Below are positions 34,651-42,837 of a DNA stretch of 64,000 nt, in pieces. The translations under genes and the position numbers were made by a program. Each line of letters begins with the position of its first letter. The stretch's first letter is position 1. This DNA is from Rhizobium sp. L1K21 (GTDB taxonomy: Bacteria; Pseudomonadota; Alphaproteobacteria; Rhizobiales; Rhizobiaceae), in assembly GCF_024055895.1 (NCBI RefSeq), contig NZ_JAMXLE010000001.1, positions 1,426,001 to 1,490,000 on the forward strand, given 5' to 3'. A model generated the notes under the pieces. It searched no databases and was not told the origin of the DNA. It saw only the letters and a program-made list of their open reading frames with translations.

Positions 34651-35847
34651 ATGAGTGGTGACAAAGAACAGAACAAGGCTCGTCTGGGCATGAATACACG
34701 GCTTGCCCATGGCGGATATGATCCGCGGTCTTATCACGGTTTTGTCAATCCACCCGTTGTGCACGCCTCCACTGTGCTGTTTCCTGATACGCACACCATG
34801 CTGTCGCGCGGACAAAAATACACTTATGGCACGCATGGCACGCCCACCACTGATGCGTTATGCGATGCGGTGAATGCGCTGGAAGGTTCTGCCGGCACCA
34901 TCATTCTGCCGTCAGGGCTGGCGGCGATCTCGGTGCCTTTTCTATCGTTTTTGAAGGCCGGGGACCACGCGCTGGTCGTCGATTCCGTCTATTCGCCAAC
35001 ACGCCGCTTCTGCGATCAGATGCTGAAGGGGCTGGGAATTGAGGTCGATTATTACGATCCCGAGCTCGGCACGGATATCGCAAGCCTGATGAAAGCGAAT
35101 ACCAAGCTGGTTCACACGGAAGCGCCAGGTTCCAACACGTTCGAGATGCAGGATATTCCGGCGATTGCAGATGTTGCGCACCGACACGGAGCCATCGTGA
35201 CCATGGACAATACGTGGGCGACACCGCTGTTCTTCAAACCGCTGGACTTCGGCGTCGATGTCTCGATCAATGCCGCCACGAAGTATCCATCGGGCCATTC
35301 CGATGTTCTGATGGGGCTGGTTTCGGCAAATGCTGCGACGTGGGAACAGTTGAGCGAAGGCAATATGATGATGGGAATGTGCGGCTCGCCCGACGATTCC
35401 TATCAGATTCTGCGCGGGCTTCGCACCATGGGCTTGCGGTTGGAACGTCACCAGGAGAGTGCGCTTGGTATTGCGCGGTGGTTAGAAGGACGCGAGGAGG
35501 TTGCTGCCGTTCTTCATCCGGGGCTTGAAAGTTTTCCCGGTCACGCGCTTTGGAAACGCGACTTCAAAGGTGCCAGCGGCATCTTTTCCTTCGTCTTGAA
35601 GGCTGAGGGTGCCAGTCAGCAGAAAGCCAAGGTCTCGGCGTTTCTGGATGCGCTTCGCCTTTTCGGTCTCGGCTATTCCTGGGGCGGCTATGAAAGTCTC
35701 GCTGTTTGGGTAAACCTGTCAGACCGGACCATCCGCAAAGGTCCAACCGATGGGGCCTTGGTGCGTCTTCAGATCGGTCTTGAGGATGTCAAAGACATTC
35801 AGGCTGATCTGGAAGCGGGTTTCCGGGCTGCTGCAGAGATCGGTTGA
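34651..35847 (+). CDS. metC: Cystathionine beta-lyase
   Basis: This PLP enzyme of the Cys/Met metabolism family cleaves cystathionine to homocysteine. The roughly 398-residue protein has NTRLAHGGYDPRSYHGFVNPPV, YGTHGTPTTDALCDAVNALEG and LPSGLAAISV. The PLP-lysine motif is INAATKYPSGHSDVLMG. I start it at the ATG at 34651, preceded by GAGG about 10 nt upstream, and ignore 16 upstream codons that lack similarity. With hom and cysE in the same window it belongs to sulfur amino acid synthesis. Confidence 0.92.
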   Translation: MSGDKEQNKARLGMNTRLAHGGYDPRSYHGFVNPPVVHASTVLFPDTHTMLSRGQKYTYGTHGTPTTDALCDAVNALEGSAGTIILPSGLAAISVPFLSFLKAGDHALVVDSVYSPTRRFCDQMLKGLGIEVDYYDPELGTDIASLMKANTKLVHTEAPGSNTFEMQDIPAIADVAHRHGAIVTMDNTWATPLFFKPLDFGVDVSINAATKYPSGHSDVLMGLVSANAATWEQLSEGNMMMGMCGSPDDSYQILRGLRTMGLRLERHQESALGIARWLEGREEVAAVLHPGLESFPGHALWKRDFKGASGIFSFVLKAEGASQQKAKVSAFLDALRLFGLGYSWGGYESLAVWVNLSDRTIRKGPTDGALVRLQIGLEDVKDIQADLEAGFRAAAEIG

Positions 35848-35849
35848 GA

Positions 35850-37016
35850 TCAGCGGCCGGCGTCGTAACCGTAGATCCAATCGAGGCCCGAGGACAGCAT
35901 GTTTGCCGGCGTCATGGCAAAGACGGCATTGCGGGCAAGGCGAATTGGGCCGGAGGCATGGTAGGCGAAGCGGTTGAAATCGCCGCGCGCGCGCACTTTG
36001 GCCACGCGCGCCTTGCGGTCTGCTGCGTAACGCGCGAGTGCCTCGGCAAGGGGCAGTCGATCGACCAGTCGGGCAAGCGTGAAACTGTCTTCAATGGCCA
36101 TGGCAGCACCCTGAGCTGCGAAGGGCAGCATGGCGTGGGCAGCATCACCGACGAGAGCGAGGGACCTGCCGTCCGTCCAACTGCCATCCGAAACGCCAAA
36201 AAGCGGCCACCACGTCGGGTCATCTGCCGATGCCACCAGCTTCTGGAGTTCGGGGTGCCAGCCGGCGAAATTTCGTCTTGCAAAGGCGCTTTGGGTTTCA
36301 TTGTCCGTCTTGATTGCCCAGGCTTCACCTGGATTTTCACCCCTGGCGATGGCAACCAGATTATGCCCGCCTGCGTCGCGCAAAGGGTAGGAAACCAGAT
36401 GCGTATGCTGGCCCAGAAATCCCACGACCCGGTTGTGTGACAAAAACGCCGGAACATTCTTTTCGGGTATCACGAAACGCCATGCGACGAAGCCGGAGAA
36501 GACCGGATTGCCGTGACCCTTCAGGGCGTTACGCGTCCGCGACCAGACACCATCGGCTCCGATGATGAGATCGGGCCGTTCACCCGCAATATTGGCAATT
36601 GTTTCGGGAGTCGCCTCCAAGAGGCGATGACCCAAATGCAGCCGGCAAAGTGGCGACTCATTGACGGCTTCCAACAACCTTTTCTGCAAGGTCGCGCGGT
36701 GCAAGACGCCGTAAGGAGCGCCCCATTTCTGACGGGCCCTGGTGCCGACCTCGATACGCGTCAAAGTGCGCAGAGACCGACCTGAGGCGAGGTCAATGGA
36801 AATCGGCGCGTTCCAGTTTGTTTCAATGCGGGCAAGCACGCCGATATAATCCAGTATCCGCGTGGCGTTGGGCGACAGCTGGAGCCCGGCACCGACTTCA
36901 TCCAGTTGTTCTGCCTGCTCGATAATGTCGCTGGCGACACCTTGTCGGGCAAAGGCAAGTGCGGCCACGAGCCCGGCGACGCCGGCACCGACGATTGCAA
37001 CGCGTTTCGCTGACAT
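35850..37016 (-). CDS. FAD-dependent monooxygenase
   Basis: This 388-residue class A flavoprotein monooxygenase (salicylate hydroxylase/UbiH-like) has the FAD-binding GAGVAGLVAALAFA loop at about 10-23. It also shows the DLIIGADGVWSRTR (DG motif) near 153 and ALVGDAAHAMLPFAAQGAAMAIED (GD motif) near 285. The substrate cannot be predicted; annotations for such genes vary among salicylate, hydroxybenzoate and ubiquinone hydroxylases. It lies 38 bp downstream of a CHCC zinc-finger gene on the same strand. It converges on metC, with 2 bp between the stops. Confidence 0.87.
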   Translation of the reverse strand: MSAKRVAIVGAGVAGLVAALAFARQGVASDIIEQAEQLDEVGAGLQLSPNATRILDYIGVLARIETNWNAPISIDLASGRSLRTLTRIEVGTRARQKWGAPYGVLHRATLQKRLLEAVNESPLCRLHLGHRLLEATPETIANIAGERPDLIIGADGVWSRTRNALKGHGNPVFSGFVAWRFVIPEKNVPAFLSHNRVVGFLGQHTHLVSYPLRDAGGHNLVAIARGENPGEAWAIKTDNETQSAFARRNFAGWHPELQKLVASADDPTWWPLFGVSDGSWTDGRSLALVGDAAHAMLPFAAQGAAMAIEDSFTLARLVDRLPLAEALARYAADRKARVAKVRARGDFNRFAYHASGPIRLARNAVFAMTPANMLSSGLDWIYGYDAGR

Positions 37017-37054
37017 GATTTAACGTGCTCCGCGCCTGGCGGTGGTGATTTCGA

Positions 37055-37300
37055 TCAGGCCGCAACAGAATGAACGACACAGCCCGGCGGATTGGTCTGC
37101 GTGTCCTTCAGCGTCGGATTGAAACGGTAGAGCGTGGAACAGTAGGGGCAGACCTTTTCGTTTTCCGCTCCAAGATCCATGAAGATGTGCGGATGGTCGA
37201 ATGGTGCCGATGCGCCCGTGCACATGAATTCTTTCACGCCCACCTCGATGAGGCGATGCCCGCCATCGTTTTGAAAATGTGGAATGGTGTGACCGGCCAT
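37055..37300 (-). CDS. CHCC zinc-finger protein (NDUFS6-like)
   Basis: This 81-residue zf-CHCC protein is the bacterial relative of complex I subunit NDUFS6. Zinc ligands are visible as Cys 27 (EFMCTG), His 36 or 38 (FDHPHIFMDLG) and Cys 51/Cys 54 (VCPYCSTLY). In alphaproteobacteria it probably helps assemble complex I with the NDUFS4-like subunit (present near 29.4 kb). It precedes the flavin monooxygenase gene by 38 bp. The tail is unusually long after the CxxC, ending PGCVVHSVAA. Confidence 0.88.
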   Translation of the reverse strand: MAGHTIPHFQNDGGHRLIEVGVKEFMCTGASAPFDHPHIFMDLGAENEKVCPYCSTLYRFNPTLKDTQTNPPGCVVHSVAA

Positions 37301-37427
37301 TTTTGCCTCCGAAAGTCTTCTGAATTGGCGCGACCTTATAACGCTTCGTCGGCGAAGGGTAGGGGCCGAGAAGCGCTAATTCAGGAAAGTCGCTGGAATT
37401 TTGTACCTGTATTTGACGTTTGAAAGA

Positions 37428-38261
37428 TCACTTCAGCCGCTCAGCATGCCAGCGCAGATGATCGTCCATGAAGGTGGAAATGAAGAAGTAGGAATGGTCG
37501 TAGCCATCGCGCATATTAAGCTGCAGATCGATGCCGGTGCCTTCCACCGCCTTTTCGAAGAGCCAAGGCTTCAGGCCGTTTTCAAGAAAGCCGTCGGCTG
37601 CTCCCTGGTCGATGAGAAATTCGGGAAAACGCGCGCCATCTTCCACGAGTGCGCAAGCGTCATACTGGCGCCAGGCGGTTTGGTCGGAACCTAGATATTT
37701 TTCGAGCGCCGGAATTGACCAGTCTGATGTCATCGGGTTCACGATGGGTGCAAAGGCAGAACAGCTTTTGAAGCTTTCCGGGTTCTTGAGCGCAATGGTC
37801 AATGCCCCGTGTCCGCCCATGGAATGGCCGAATATGCCTTGCCTCGTGATGTCTGCATTGAAATTTTCGGATATGAGGGCAGGTAACTCTTCGGTAATAT
37901 AGGTGTACATCTGGAAATGTTTCGACCAAGGCTCTTGCGTTGCGTCGAGGTAGAAACCGGCACCTTTTCCCATTTGCCAGTTGTCGGTTTCATCGGCAAC
38001 AGGTTCGCCACGCGGGCTTGTATCCGGGCAGACGATAATCAGTCCCAATTCGGCTGCCATGCGGCGATACTCGCCCTTGTCCATGACATTGGCATGGGTG
38101 CAGGTGAGGCCGGAAAGGTACCAGAGAACGGGGCAAGACGTTTCCCTGGCCTGCGGCGGTACGAAGACGGCGAAAATCATATCGCAGTTCAGGGTCTTCG
38201 ATGTGTGTGCATAGACACCCTGGGTGCCACCATGCGCGAGAGCGGTCGAGATGGTGTTCAT
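37428..38261 (-). CDS. fghA: S-formylglutathione hydrolase
   Basis: This is the second step of glutathione-dependent formaldehyde oxidation: it hydrolyses S-formylglutathione to formate and glutathione. The 277-residue esterase-D-type hydrolase has the nucleophile elbow FGHSMGGHGAL (Ser). The Asp and His of the triad are in DQGAADGFLE and DGYDHSYFF. Cysteines in the substrate region (CPVLWYLSGLTCT) are typical. It is 19 bp downstream of the DUF188 gene and on the same strand as frmA. Confidence 0.95.
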   Translation of the reverse strand: MNTISTALAHGGTQGVYAHTSKTLNCDMIFAVFVPPQARETSCPVLWYLSGLTCTHANVMDKGEYRRMAAELGLIIVCPDTSPRGEPVADETDNWQMGKGAGFYLDATQEPWSKHFQMYTYITEELPALISENFNADITRQGIFGHSMGGHGALTIALKNPESFKSCSAFAPIVNPMTSDWSIPALEKYLGSDQTAWRQYDACALVEDGARFPEFLIDQGAADGFLENGLKPWLFEKAVEGTGIDLQLNMRDGYDHSYFFISTFMDDHLRWHAERLK

Positions 38262-38280
38262 GGTTCTGTCCTTTTAAAAT

Positions 38281-38760
38281 CTATTGTTTTGCTCTTATTG
38301 CCTTGCGGCAAAGCTGGTCAAATACCTGTAGGAAGGTAGAGCGGTCTTTCTGCGAAAATGCGGCATTGTAGCCCTTGCTTTCGCCGGTTTCGCGCAAATG
38401 GGCGCCAAGGTCGCGCATGGCCGATGCCATTCCGATGTTTTTCTCGTTGAATTCGCGGCCAGTCGGCCCGCAGACGAGACAGCCGTTTGCCACAGTGCGA
38501 ACGGCAAGCGGTACATCGGCCGTAATCACGAGATCGTTTTCGCCTGCATTTTCGGCGATCCAATTGTCAGCGGCATCGAAGCCTGCTGAGACGATGACGT
38601 TTTCAATCATCGGGTCGCGGGAGGGGCGAAGGCCGGAATTGGCAACCAGTATGGTCTTCAGACCGTGGCGTTCGGCAACTTTCAAAATTTCAGCTTTCAC
38701 CGGGCAGGCGTCTGCGTCCACGTATATGACGGGTGCGATGTTTGCAGTCATGAGCATCAA
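38281..38760 (-). CDS. YaiI/YqxD family protein (DUF188)
   Basis: This 159-residue DUF188 protein has the PIN-like acidic pattern: IYVDADACPVKAEI near the N-terminus, ENDLVITADVPLAVRTV, and a C-terminal QKDRSTFLQVFDQL. The family is thought to be nuclease-like, but no activity is proven. The start overlaps the GNAT gene stop by 4 bp and fghA follows by 19 bp. It is therefore embedded in a formaldehyde operon, either as a passenger or with an undescribed link. Three ATG codons near the N-terminus leave the start open by a few residues. Confidence 0.9.
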   Translation of the reverse strand: MMLMTANIAPVIYVDADACPVKAEILKVAERHGLKTILVANSGLRPSRDPMIENVIVSAGFDAADNWIAENAGENDLVITADVPLAVRTVANGCLVCGPTGREFNEKNIGMASAMRDLGAHLRETGESKGYNAAFSQKDRSTFLQVFDQLCRKAIRAKQ

Positions 38761-39215
38761 CCTGCAAGAACCATGTCGATATGCGCAATGCCGTCTTCCA
38801 CATACTCGTCCGACGTCTTCTGGAACCCGAGCGAATTGTAGAAAGATTTCAGGTGGCTTTGTGCGGAAATGAAAATATCCGTTCCGGGGAAGTTGCTATG
38901 GCATGCGTCAATGGATTCACGCATGACTTTCTCGCCGAGCCTTTGGCCGCGATGGTTGGGGGAGACGACGACCCTGCCGATTTTTACCGGCTTGCCGGGG
39001 GATTTGGGCGGAAGAATACGTGTTGCGGCGATAAGCTCGTTGTCTTTCATCAGACGCAGGTGAAGCGCGTTGATATCCTGTCCATCAATTTCTGGGTAAG
39101 GGCATTTCTGCTCGACGACGAACACATCAATGCGCAACCTGAAAAGGTCATGGAGCTCCAGCGGGGTGAGCGCGGTCAGCGCCTTTAAATCTGTCTTGAT
39201 CTCCGTATCGGACAT
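38757..39215 (-). CDS. GNAT acetyltransferase (ElaA-like)
   Basis: About 152 residues from the ATG at 39215. The protein has the ElaA-type opening LTPLELHDLFRLRIDVFVVEQKCPYPEIDGQD and an acetyl-CoA loop in VVVSPNHRGQRLGEKVMRESI. A further conserved block is IFISAQSHLKSFYNSLGF. The acceptor substrate is unknown. The upstream 22 in-frame codons lack similarity. It overlaps the DUF188 gene by 4 bp and lies downstream of the frmA terminator, so it heads its own GNAT-DUF188-fghA transcript. Confidence 0.88.
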   Translation of the reverse strand: MSDTEIKTDLKALTALTPLELHDLFRLRIDVFVVEQKCPYPEIDGQDINALHLRLMKDNELIAATRILPPKSPGKPVKIGRVVVSPNHRGQRLGEKVMRESIDACHSNFPGTDIFISAQSHLKSFYNSLGFQKTSDEYVEDGIAHIDMVLAG

Positions 39216-39310
39216 GATGTCTTCCTGGGCGTGAGGTCGGGCAGCATGGTGTCGACCAGAATCGGTCGCACATCGCCCCACTTTTTGTAGCTCTCATTTT
39301 CGCCGTGCTT

Positions 39311-39342
39311 TAAAAATTCAGGGCGAGCATGAAGCCCGCCCT
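39311..39342 (-). terminator. Intrinsic terminator after frmA
   Basis: On the minus strand, AGGGCGGGC and GCTCGCCCT (plus coordinates 39334-39342 and 39320-39328) form a 9-bp stem with one mismatch. It is followed by GAATTTTTA. It lies 16 bp beyond the frmA stop codon and is correctly oriented. Confidence 0.75.
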
Positions 39343-39357
39343 TCAACATCGTTGATA

Positions 39358-40485
39358 TCAATAGACCACGACGGAGCGGATCGATTCGCCTTTATGCATC
39401 AGGTCGAAGGCGGTGTTGATTTCCTCAAGCGGCATGGTGTGGGTGATCATCGGATCGATCTCAATCTTGCCGTCCATATACCAGTCTACGATCTTCGGAA
39501 CATCGGTGCGTCCGCGCGCGCCACCGAAGGCGGTTCCCATCCACGTGCGGCCCGTGACCAGCTGGAAGGGGCGAGTCGAGATTTCCTGACCGGCGCCAGC
39601 AACGCCGATGACAACCGACTTGCCCCAGCCGCGATGCGCGCATTCAAGCGCGTCACGCATGACCTTGGTGTTGCCGGTGCAATCGAACGTGTAGTCGGCT
39701 CCACCGATCATGTCACCGTTGCGTTTGGTCATGTTGACGATATGGGAGACGATATCGCCATCGATTTCCTTCGGGTTGACGAAATGGGTCATGCCGAAGC
39801 GTTCGCCCCATTCCTTCTTGTCGTTGTTGAGATCGACGCCGATGATCATGTCTGCGCCTGCAAGTTTAAGGCCCTGGATCACGTTGAGGCCGATGCCGCC
39901 GAGACCGAAGACGGCGGCTGTTGCGCCGATTTCGACCTTGGCCGTGTTGATGACAGCGCCGATGCCGGTGGTGACGCCGCAACCGATATAGCAAATCTTG
40001 TCAAAGGGAGCGTCCGGATTGACCTTGGCAAGCGCGATCTCGGGCAGCACGGTGAACTGAGCGAAGGTGGAGCAGCCCATATAGTGGAAGATCTTGTCCT
40101 TGCCGATGGAAAAGCGTGATGTGCCGTCCGGCATGAGACCCTGGCCCTGGGTTGAACGAATCGCCGTGCAAAGGTTGGTCTTGCGCGACAGACAGGAGGG
40201 GCAGGTGCGGCATTCAGGCGTGTAGAGCGGAATAACGTGATCGCCCTTTTTGAGTGTTGTAACGCCCGGTCCCACATCGACGACGATGCCAGCGCCCTCA
40301 TGGCCCAGGATGGCGGGGAAGATACCTTCCGGGTCGGCACCGGACAGCGTAAATTCGTCTGTGTGGCAAACGCCGGTTGCTTTGACCTCAATGAGGACTT
40401 CACCCTGTTTCGGTCCTTCAAGCTGTACCGTCATGATTTCAAGGGGTTTGCCAGCCTGAACGGCGACCGCTGCTTTAACGTCCAT
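39358..40485 (-). CDS. frmA: S-(hydroxymethyl)glutathione dehydrogenase (class III ADH)
   Basis: This enzyme oxidises the formaldehyde-glutathione adduct to S-formylglutathione, and also reduces S-nitrosoglutathione. The 375-residue zinc enzyme has the catalytic zinc ligand region [12 protein letters not shown] and GHEGAG. The structural zinc loop is [15 protein letters not shown], and the NAD loop is [15 protein letters not shown] start it at the ATG at 40485 ([16 protein letters not shown]). The frame extends to an ATG at 40530, but translation from there would run through a terminator-like hairpin. FghA acts on its product. Confidence 0.95.
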   Translation of the reverse strand: MDVKAAVAVQAGKPLEIMTVQLEGPKQGEVLIEVKATGVCHTDEFTLSGADPEGIFPAILGHEGAGIVVDVGPGVTTLKKGDHVIPLYTPECRTCPSCLSRKTNLCTAIRSTQGQGLMPDGTSRFSIGKDKIFHYMGCSTFAQFTVLPEIALAKVNPDAPFDKICYIGCGVTTGIGAVINTAKVEIGATAAVFGLGGIGLNVIQGLKLAGADMIIGVDLNNDKKEWGERFGMTHFVNPKEIDGDIVSHIVNMTKRNGDMIGGADYTFDCTGNTKVMRDALECAHRGWGKSVVIGVAGAGQEISTRPFQLVTGRTWMGTAFGGARGRTDVPKIVDWYMDGKIEIDPMITHTMPLEEINTAFDLMHKGESIRSVVVY

Positions 40486-40489
40486 AATC

Positions 40490-40522
40490 AAAAAAACTCC
40501 CTGCGATTTGTTTTGCAGGGAG
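40490..40522 (-). promoter_or_regulatory. Attenuator-like hairpin covering the frmA ribosome binding site
   Basis: On the minus strand, CTCCCTGC (plus 40515-40522) pairs perfectly with GCAGGGAG (plus 40497-40504) across a 10-base loop. Seven U follow (plus 40490-40496) and the frmA ATG comes 12 nt after the stem. The GGGAG in the 3' arm is the best Shine-Dalgarno candidate for frmA. The element is therefore both a textbook intrinsic terminator and a site-hiding hairpin. It may end the upstream XRE transcript, attenuate frmA, or both. Confidence 0.6.
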
Positions 40523-40587
40523 ATTGGCATAGAAGCATCACGGCGCTCAAGCCTGCCGAAGCCGTTTCCGGCAGAAAATGTCTGATT

Positions 40588-40959
40588 TTATTCAGCCTTT
40601 ACAAGCTGCCGTTCGAGCGCGACGATGGCGTTTGAAAGCTCGCCCTGGAGGCGCTTGATCTCGGCGATTTGCAGTGCAGCGCGGGCGTTGCTATCAGGCG
40701 CGTATTCTGTCGGACCCTCGCCAAGGCCGGTCATCAGCCAGGTGGGTGAAACGCCCAAGATGCCGGCAAGCATGACAAGCTTGTTGGCACGCGGCTCGGA
40801 GCGGTCACGTTCCCACTGGGCTACCGTTTCCTTGCGCACGCCTGCCTGATTTGAAATGTCGGTTATGGTGAGACCTGCTGCATCGCGGGCTCGGGATATT
40901 CTGCCGCCGATCGTATCGCCGTCAGAGTTCTGCTGGTGAAGCACATTTGTGCTGTTCAT
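40588..40959 (-). CDS. XRE-family transcriptional regulator
   Basis: A 123-residue protein with an N-terminal HTH-XRE domain at about 16-75 (GGRISRARDAAGLTITDISNQAGVRKETVAQWERDRSEPRANKL in pieces). It closes with GILGVSPTWLMTGLGEGP, the typical phage-repressor-like end, and a short C-terminal helix or coiled coil (IKRLQGELSNAIVALERQL). The start at 40959 is chosen because the domain begins there; the upstream frame shows no similarity. It lies 102 bp upstream of frmA on the same strand and is divergent from an alpha/beta hydrolase gene. Control of frmA is possible but unproven. Confidence 0.85.
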   Translation of the reverse strand: MNSTNVLHQQNSDGDTIGGRISRARDAAGLTITDISNQAGVRKETVAQWERDRSEPRANKLVMLAGILGVSPTWLMTGLGEGPTEYAPDSNARAALQIAEIKRLQGELSNAIVALERQLVKAE

Positions 40960-41189
40960 CGCATATTCCTTTCTTGTTACCTGCCATTTTGGGATGCAGT
41001 TGGCAATTGGGGAACGGCAGCCGTCTGAGCCACCGTCGACGACTGATATATAGGCAACGGCTGCATATGTGGCCAGCCCGAAGCCGAAAAAAGGCAGCGA
41101 TATGGCAAAGTTCTCGGCGTGACATAGACTCCGAATTGACAATTTTATAGTTGCAGCACGCAAGTCGAACAAAAAAACGGGACGAGAAC

Positions 41190-41975
41190 ATGACAGCAGG
41201 TCAGCCGGAATTTTCATTCTTCCATCACGACGGATTGAAACTCGCCTATTTCGCTGAGGGCGATCCGTCGGGCGAGGCCATTTTGCTGGTTCACGGTTTT
41301 GCATCGAGCGCTCTGGTCAACTGGGTTCAACCCGGTTGGCTGAAAACGCTGGGTGATGCCGGCTACCGGGTGATTGCCATCGACAATCGCGGGCATGGGC
41401 AGAGCGACAAGCCGCATGAACCAGAGGCTTACCACGTCCCTTTGATGGCGGCGGATGCGATTGCGCTGCTGGACCATCTGGGCATCGGCGCGGCGCATCT
41501 GATGGGCTATTCCATGGGGGCGCGGATTTCGACCTTTGCAGCCATTGCAGAACCGCATCGCATCCAATCACTCATCCTGGGCGGTCTCGGTATTGGCATG
41601 ATCACCGGCGTTGGCGACTGGGATCCGATTGCAGACGCTCTGCTCGCAGGTTCGCTTGATGATGTTGTTCACGAGCGTGGCCGCATGTTCCGTGCCTTTG
41701 CAGACAAGACCAGAAGCGACCGCCTAGCGCTCGCCGCTTGCATTCGTACATCGCGCGACCTGGTGAGCGCCGAACAGGCCGCCAAGATCGATATTCCAAC
41801 CCTGATTGGTGTTGGGACCGAGGACGATATCGCGGGTTCCGCCCAGGAGTTGGCTGCGTTGATGCCGCGCGCGATCGCGCTTGATATCCCCGGACGCGAT
41901 CACATGCTTGCCGTGGGTGACCGCGTATTCAAGAAGGGCGCACTGGAATTTCTGGAAAGTGTCACTGGCCGGTGA
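41190..41975 (+). CDS. Alpha/beta hydrolase
   Basis: The protein is 261 residues from the ATG at 41190, which follows GGGACGAG. The fold is clear: oxyanion region LLVHGFASSALVNW, IDNRGHGQSDKP, nucleophile elbow GYSMGA (Ser). The acid region is GVGTEDDIAGS and the catalytic His is in PGRDHMLAV. The substrate is unknown. It converges with the enoyl-CoA hydratase-like gene, their 3' ends overlapping by 14 bp, and is divergent from the XRE regulator. Confidence 0.88.
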   Translation: MTAGQPEFSFFHHDGLKLAYFAEGDPSGEAILLVHGFASSALVNWVQPGWLKTLGDAGYRVIAIDNRGHGQSDKPHEPEAYHVPLMAADAIALLDHLGIGAAHLMGYSMGARISTFAAIAEPHRIQSLILGGLGIGMITGVGDWDPIADALLAGSLDDVVHERGRMFRAFADKTRSDRLALAACIRTSRDLVSAEQAAKIDIPTLIGVGTEDDIAGSAQELAALMPRAIALDIPGRDHMLAVGDRVFKKGALEFLESVTGR

Positions 41976-42762
41976 AATGGGGTTTGCGACGGTCCTTGAA
42001 GGCTGCGCGTCCTTCTGCATAGTCGCGACTTGAATAGGTCTCGTCGCCCTGTCTTTGCGCCAGTTTCATCAGGGCCGGATCATCGGCGACGACCGCGTTG
42101 ATGGCCGTCTTCGATGCGCGGACAGACAATGGCGCATTGTAGGCGATGCGCTGGGCGAGGGCGGTTGCTTCCGTGTCGAGGTCGTGAGGTTCGACCAACG
42201 GAAGCAGAGCGCCAGCATCTGCCAGTTCTGCAGCAGTGAACTCTCTGGTGGTGAAAAGCGCGACCTTGGCAAGCTGCGGCCCGAGCGCGGCAACAATGTC
42301 GCCCATGGCGTCCACAGGATAGGCCAGACCAAGGCGCGCCGCAGGAACGGCAAAACGGGCGCTTGTATCGGCAATGCGAATGTCGGCTGCAGCTGCGAGC
42401 CCGAAGCCTCCGCCGAAGCAGAAGCCACGAATGACCGCGATGACAGGTACGGGGCAGTTGCGGATGGCGGCAAAGGCGCGGCTGTTCAGTTTTTCGTAGG
42501 CGGCGGATGTTTCTGCATCCTTGCGATGGGTGTCGAATTCGACAATGTCTGCGCCCGCGCTGAAGTCTTTGCCGCCAGCTCCTGAGAGGAGGATGACGCG
42601 CGCGTTTTGGCCGAGAAGCCAGTTTAGGACATCCGGTAGTGCCGACCACATGGCCGCGTTAACGGCGTTTTTACGCTCAGGCCTGTTTAAGAGCACATTG
42701 CCGACGAAAGTGTCGTAGACTGCTTCAATCGCACCATCGGCGAAGCTTTGCGTTGACGACAT
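41962..42762 (-). CDS. Enoyl-CoA hydratase/isomerase family protein
   Basis: This 266-residue crotonase-fold protein starts at the ATG at 42762. The family landmarks are LNRPERKNAVNAAMW, the CoA oxyanion loop KDFSAGADIVEF and IRGFCFGGGFGLAAAADIRIAD. In the position of the usual catalytic glutamates the sequence reads RLGLAYPVDAMG; I see no obvious pair of glutamates, so hydratase activity is uncertain. It may be an isomerase, a thioesterase-like relative or another crotonase reaction. It is divergent from cysE with a 75-bp gap. Confidence 0.85.
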   Translation of the reverse strand: MSSTQSFADGAIEAVYDTFVGNVLLNRPERKNAVNAAMWSALPDVLNWLLGQNARVILLSGAGGKDFSAGADIVEFDTHRKDAETSAAYEKLNSRAFAAIRNCPVPVIAVIRGFCFGGGFGLAAAADIRIADTSARFAVPAARLGLAYPVDAMGDIVAALGPQLAKVALFTTREFTAAELADAGALLPLVEPHDLDTEATALAQRIAYNAPLSVRASKTAINAVVADDPALMKLAQRQGDETYSSRDYAEGRAAFKDRRKPHFTGQ

Positions 42763-42837
42763 TGTTATCTGCACCCATTTAAGTTTCCCGATTGATGCCT
42801 TATATTGCGCGCTCGGATACAGCAAGAAGGAGCTGCC

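Noticed and set aside
41017-41064. GCAGCCGT/ACGGCTGC inverted repeat between the XRE and hydrolase genes
   Set aside because: The arms are perfect but 32 bp apart and not centred on a recognisable promoter. Chance occurrence is plausible.
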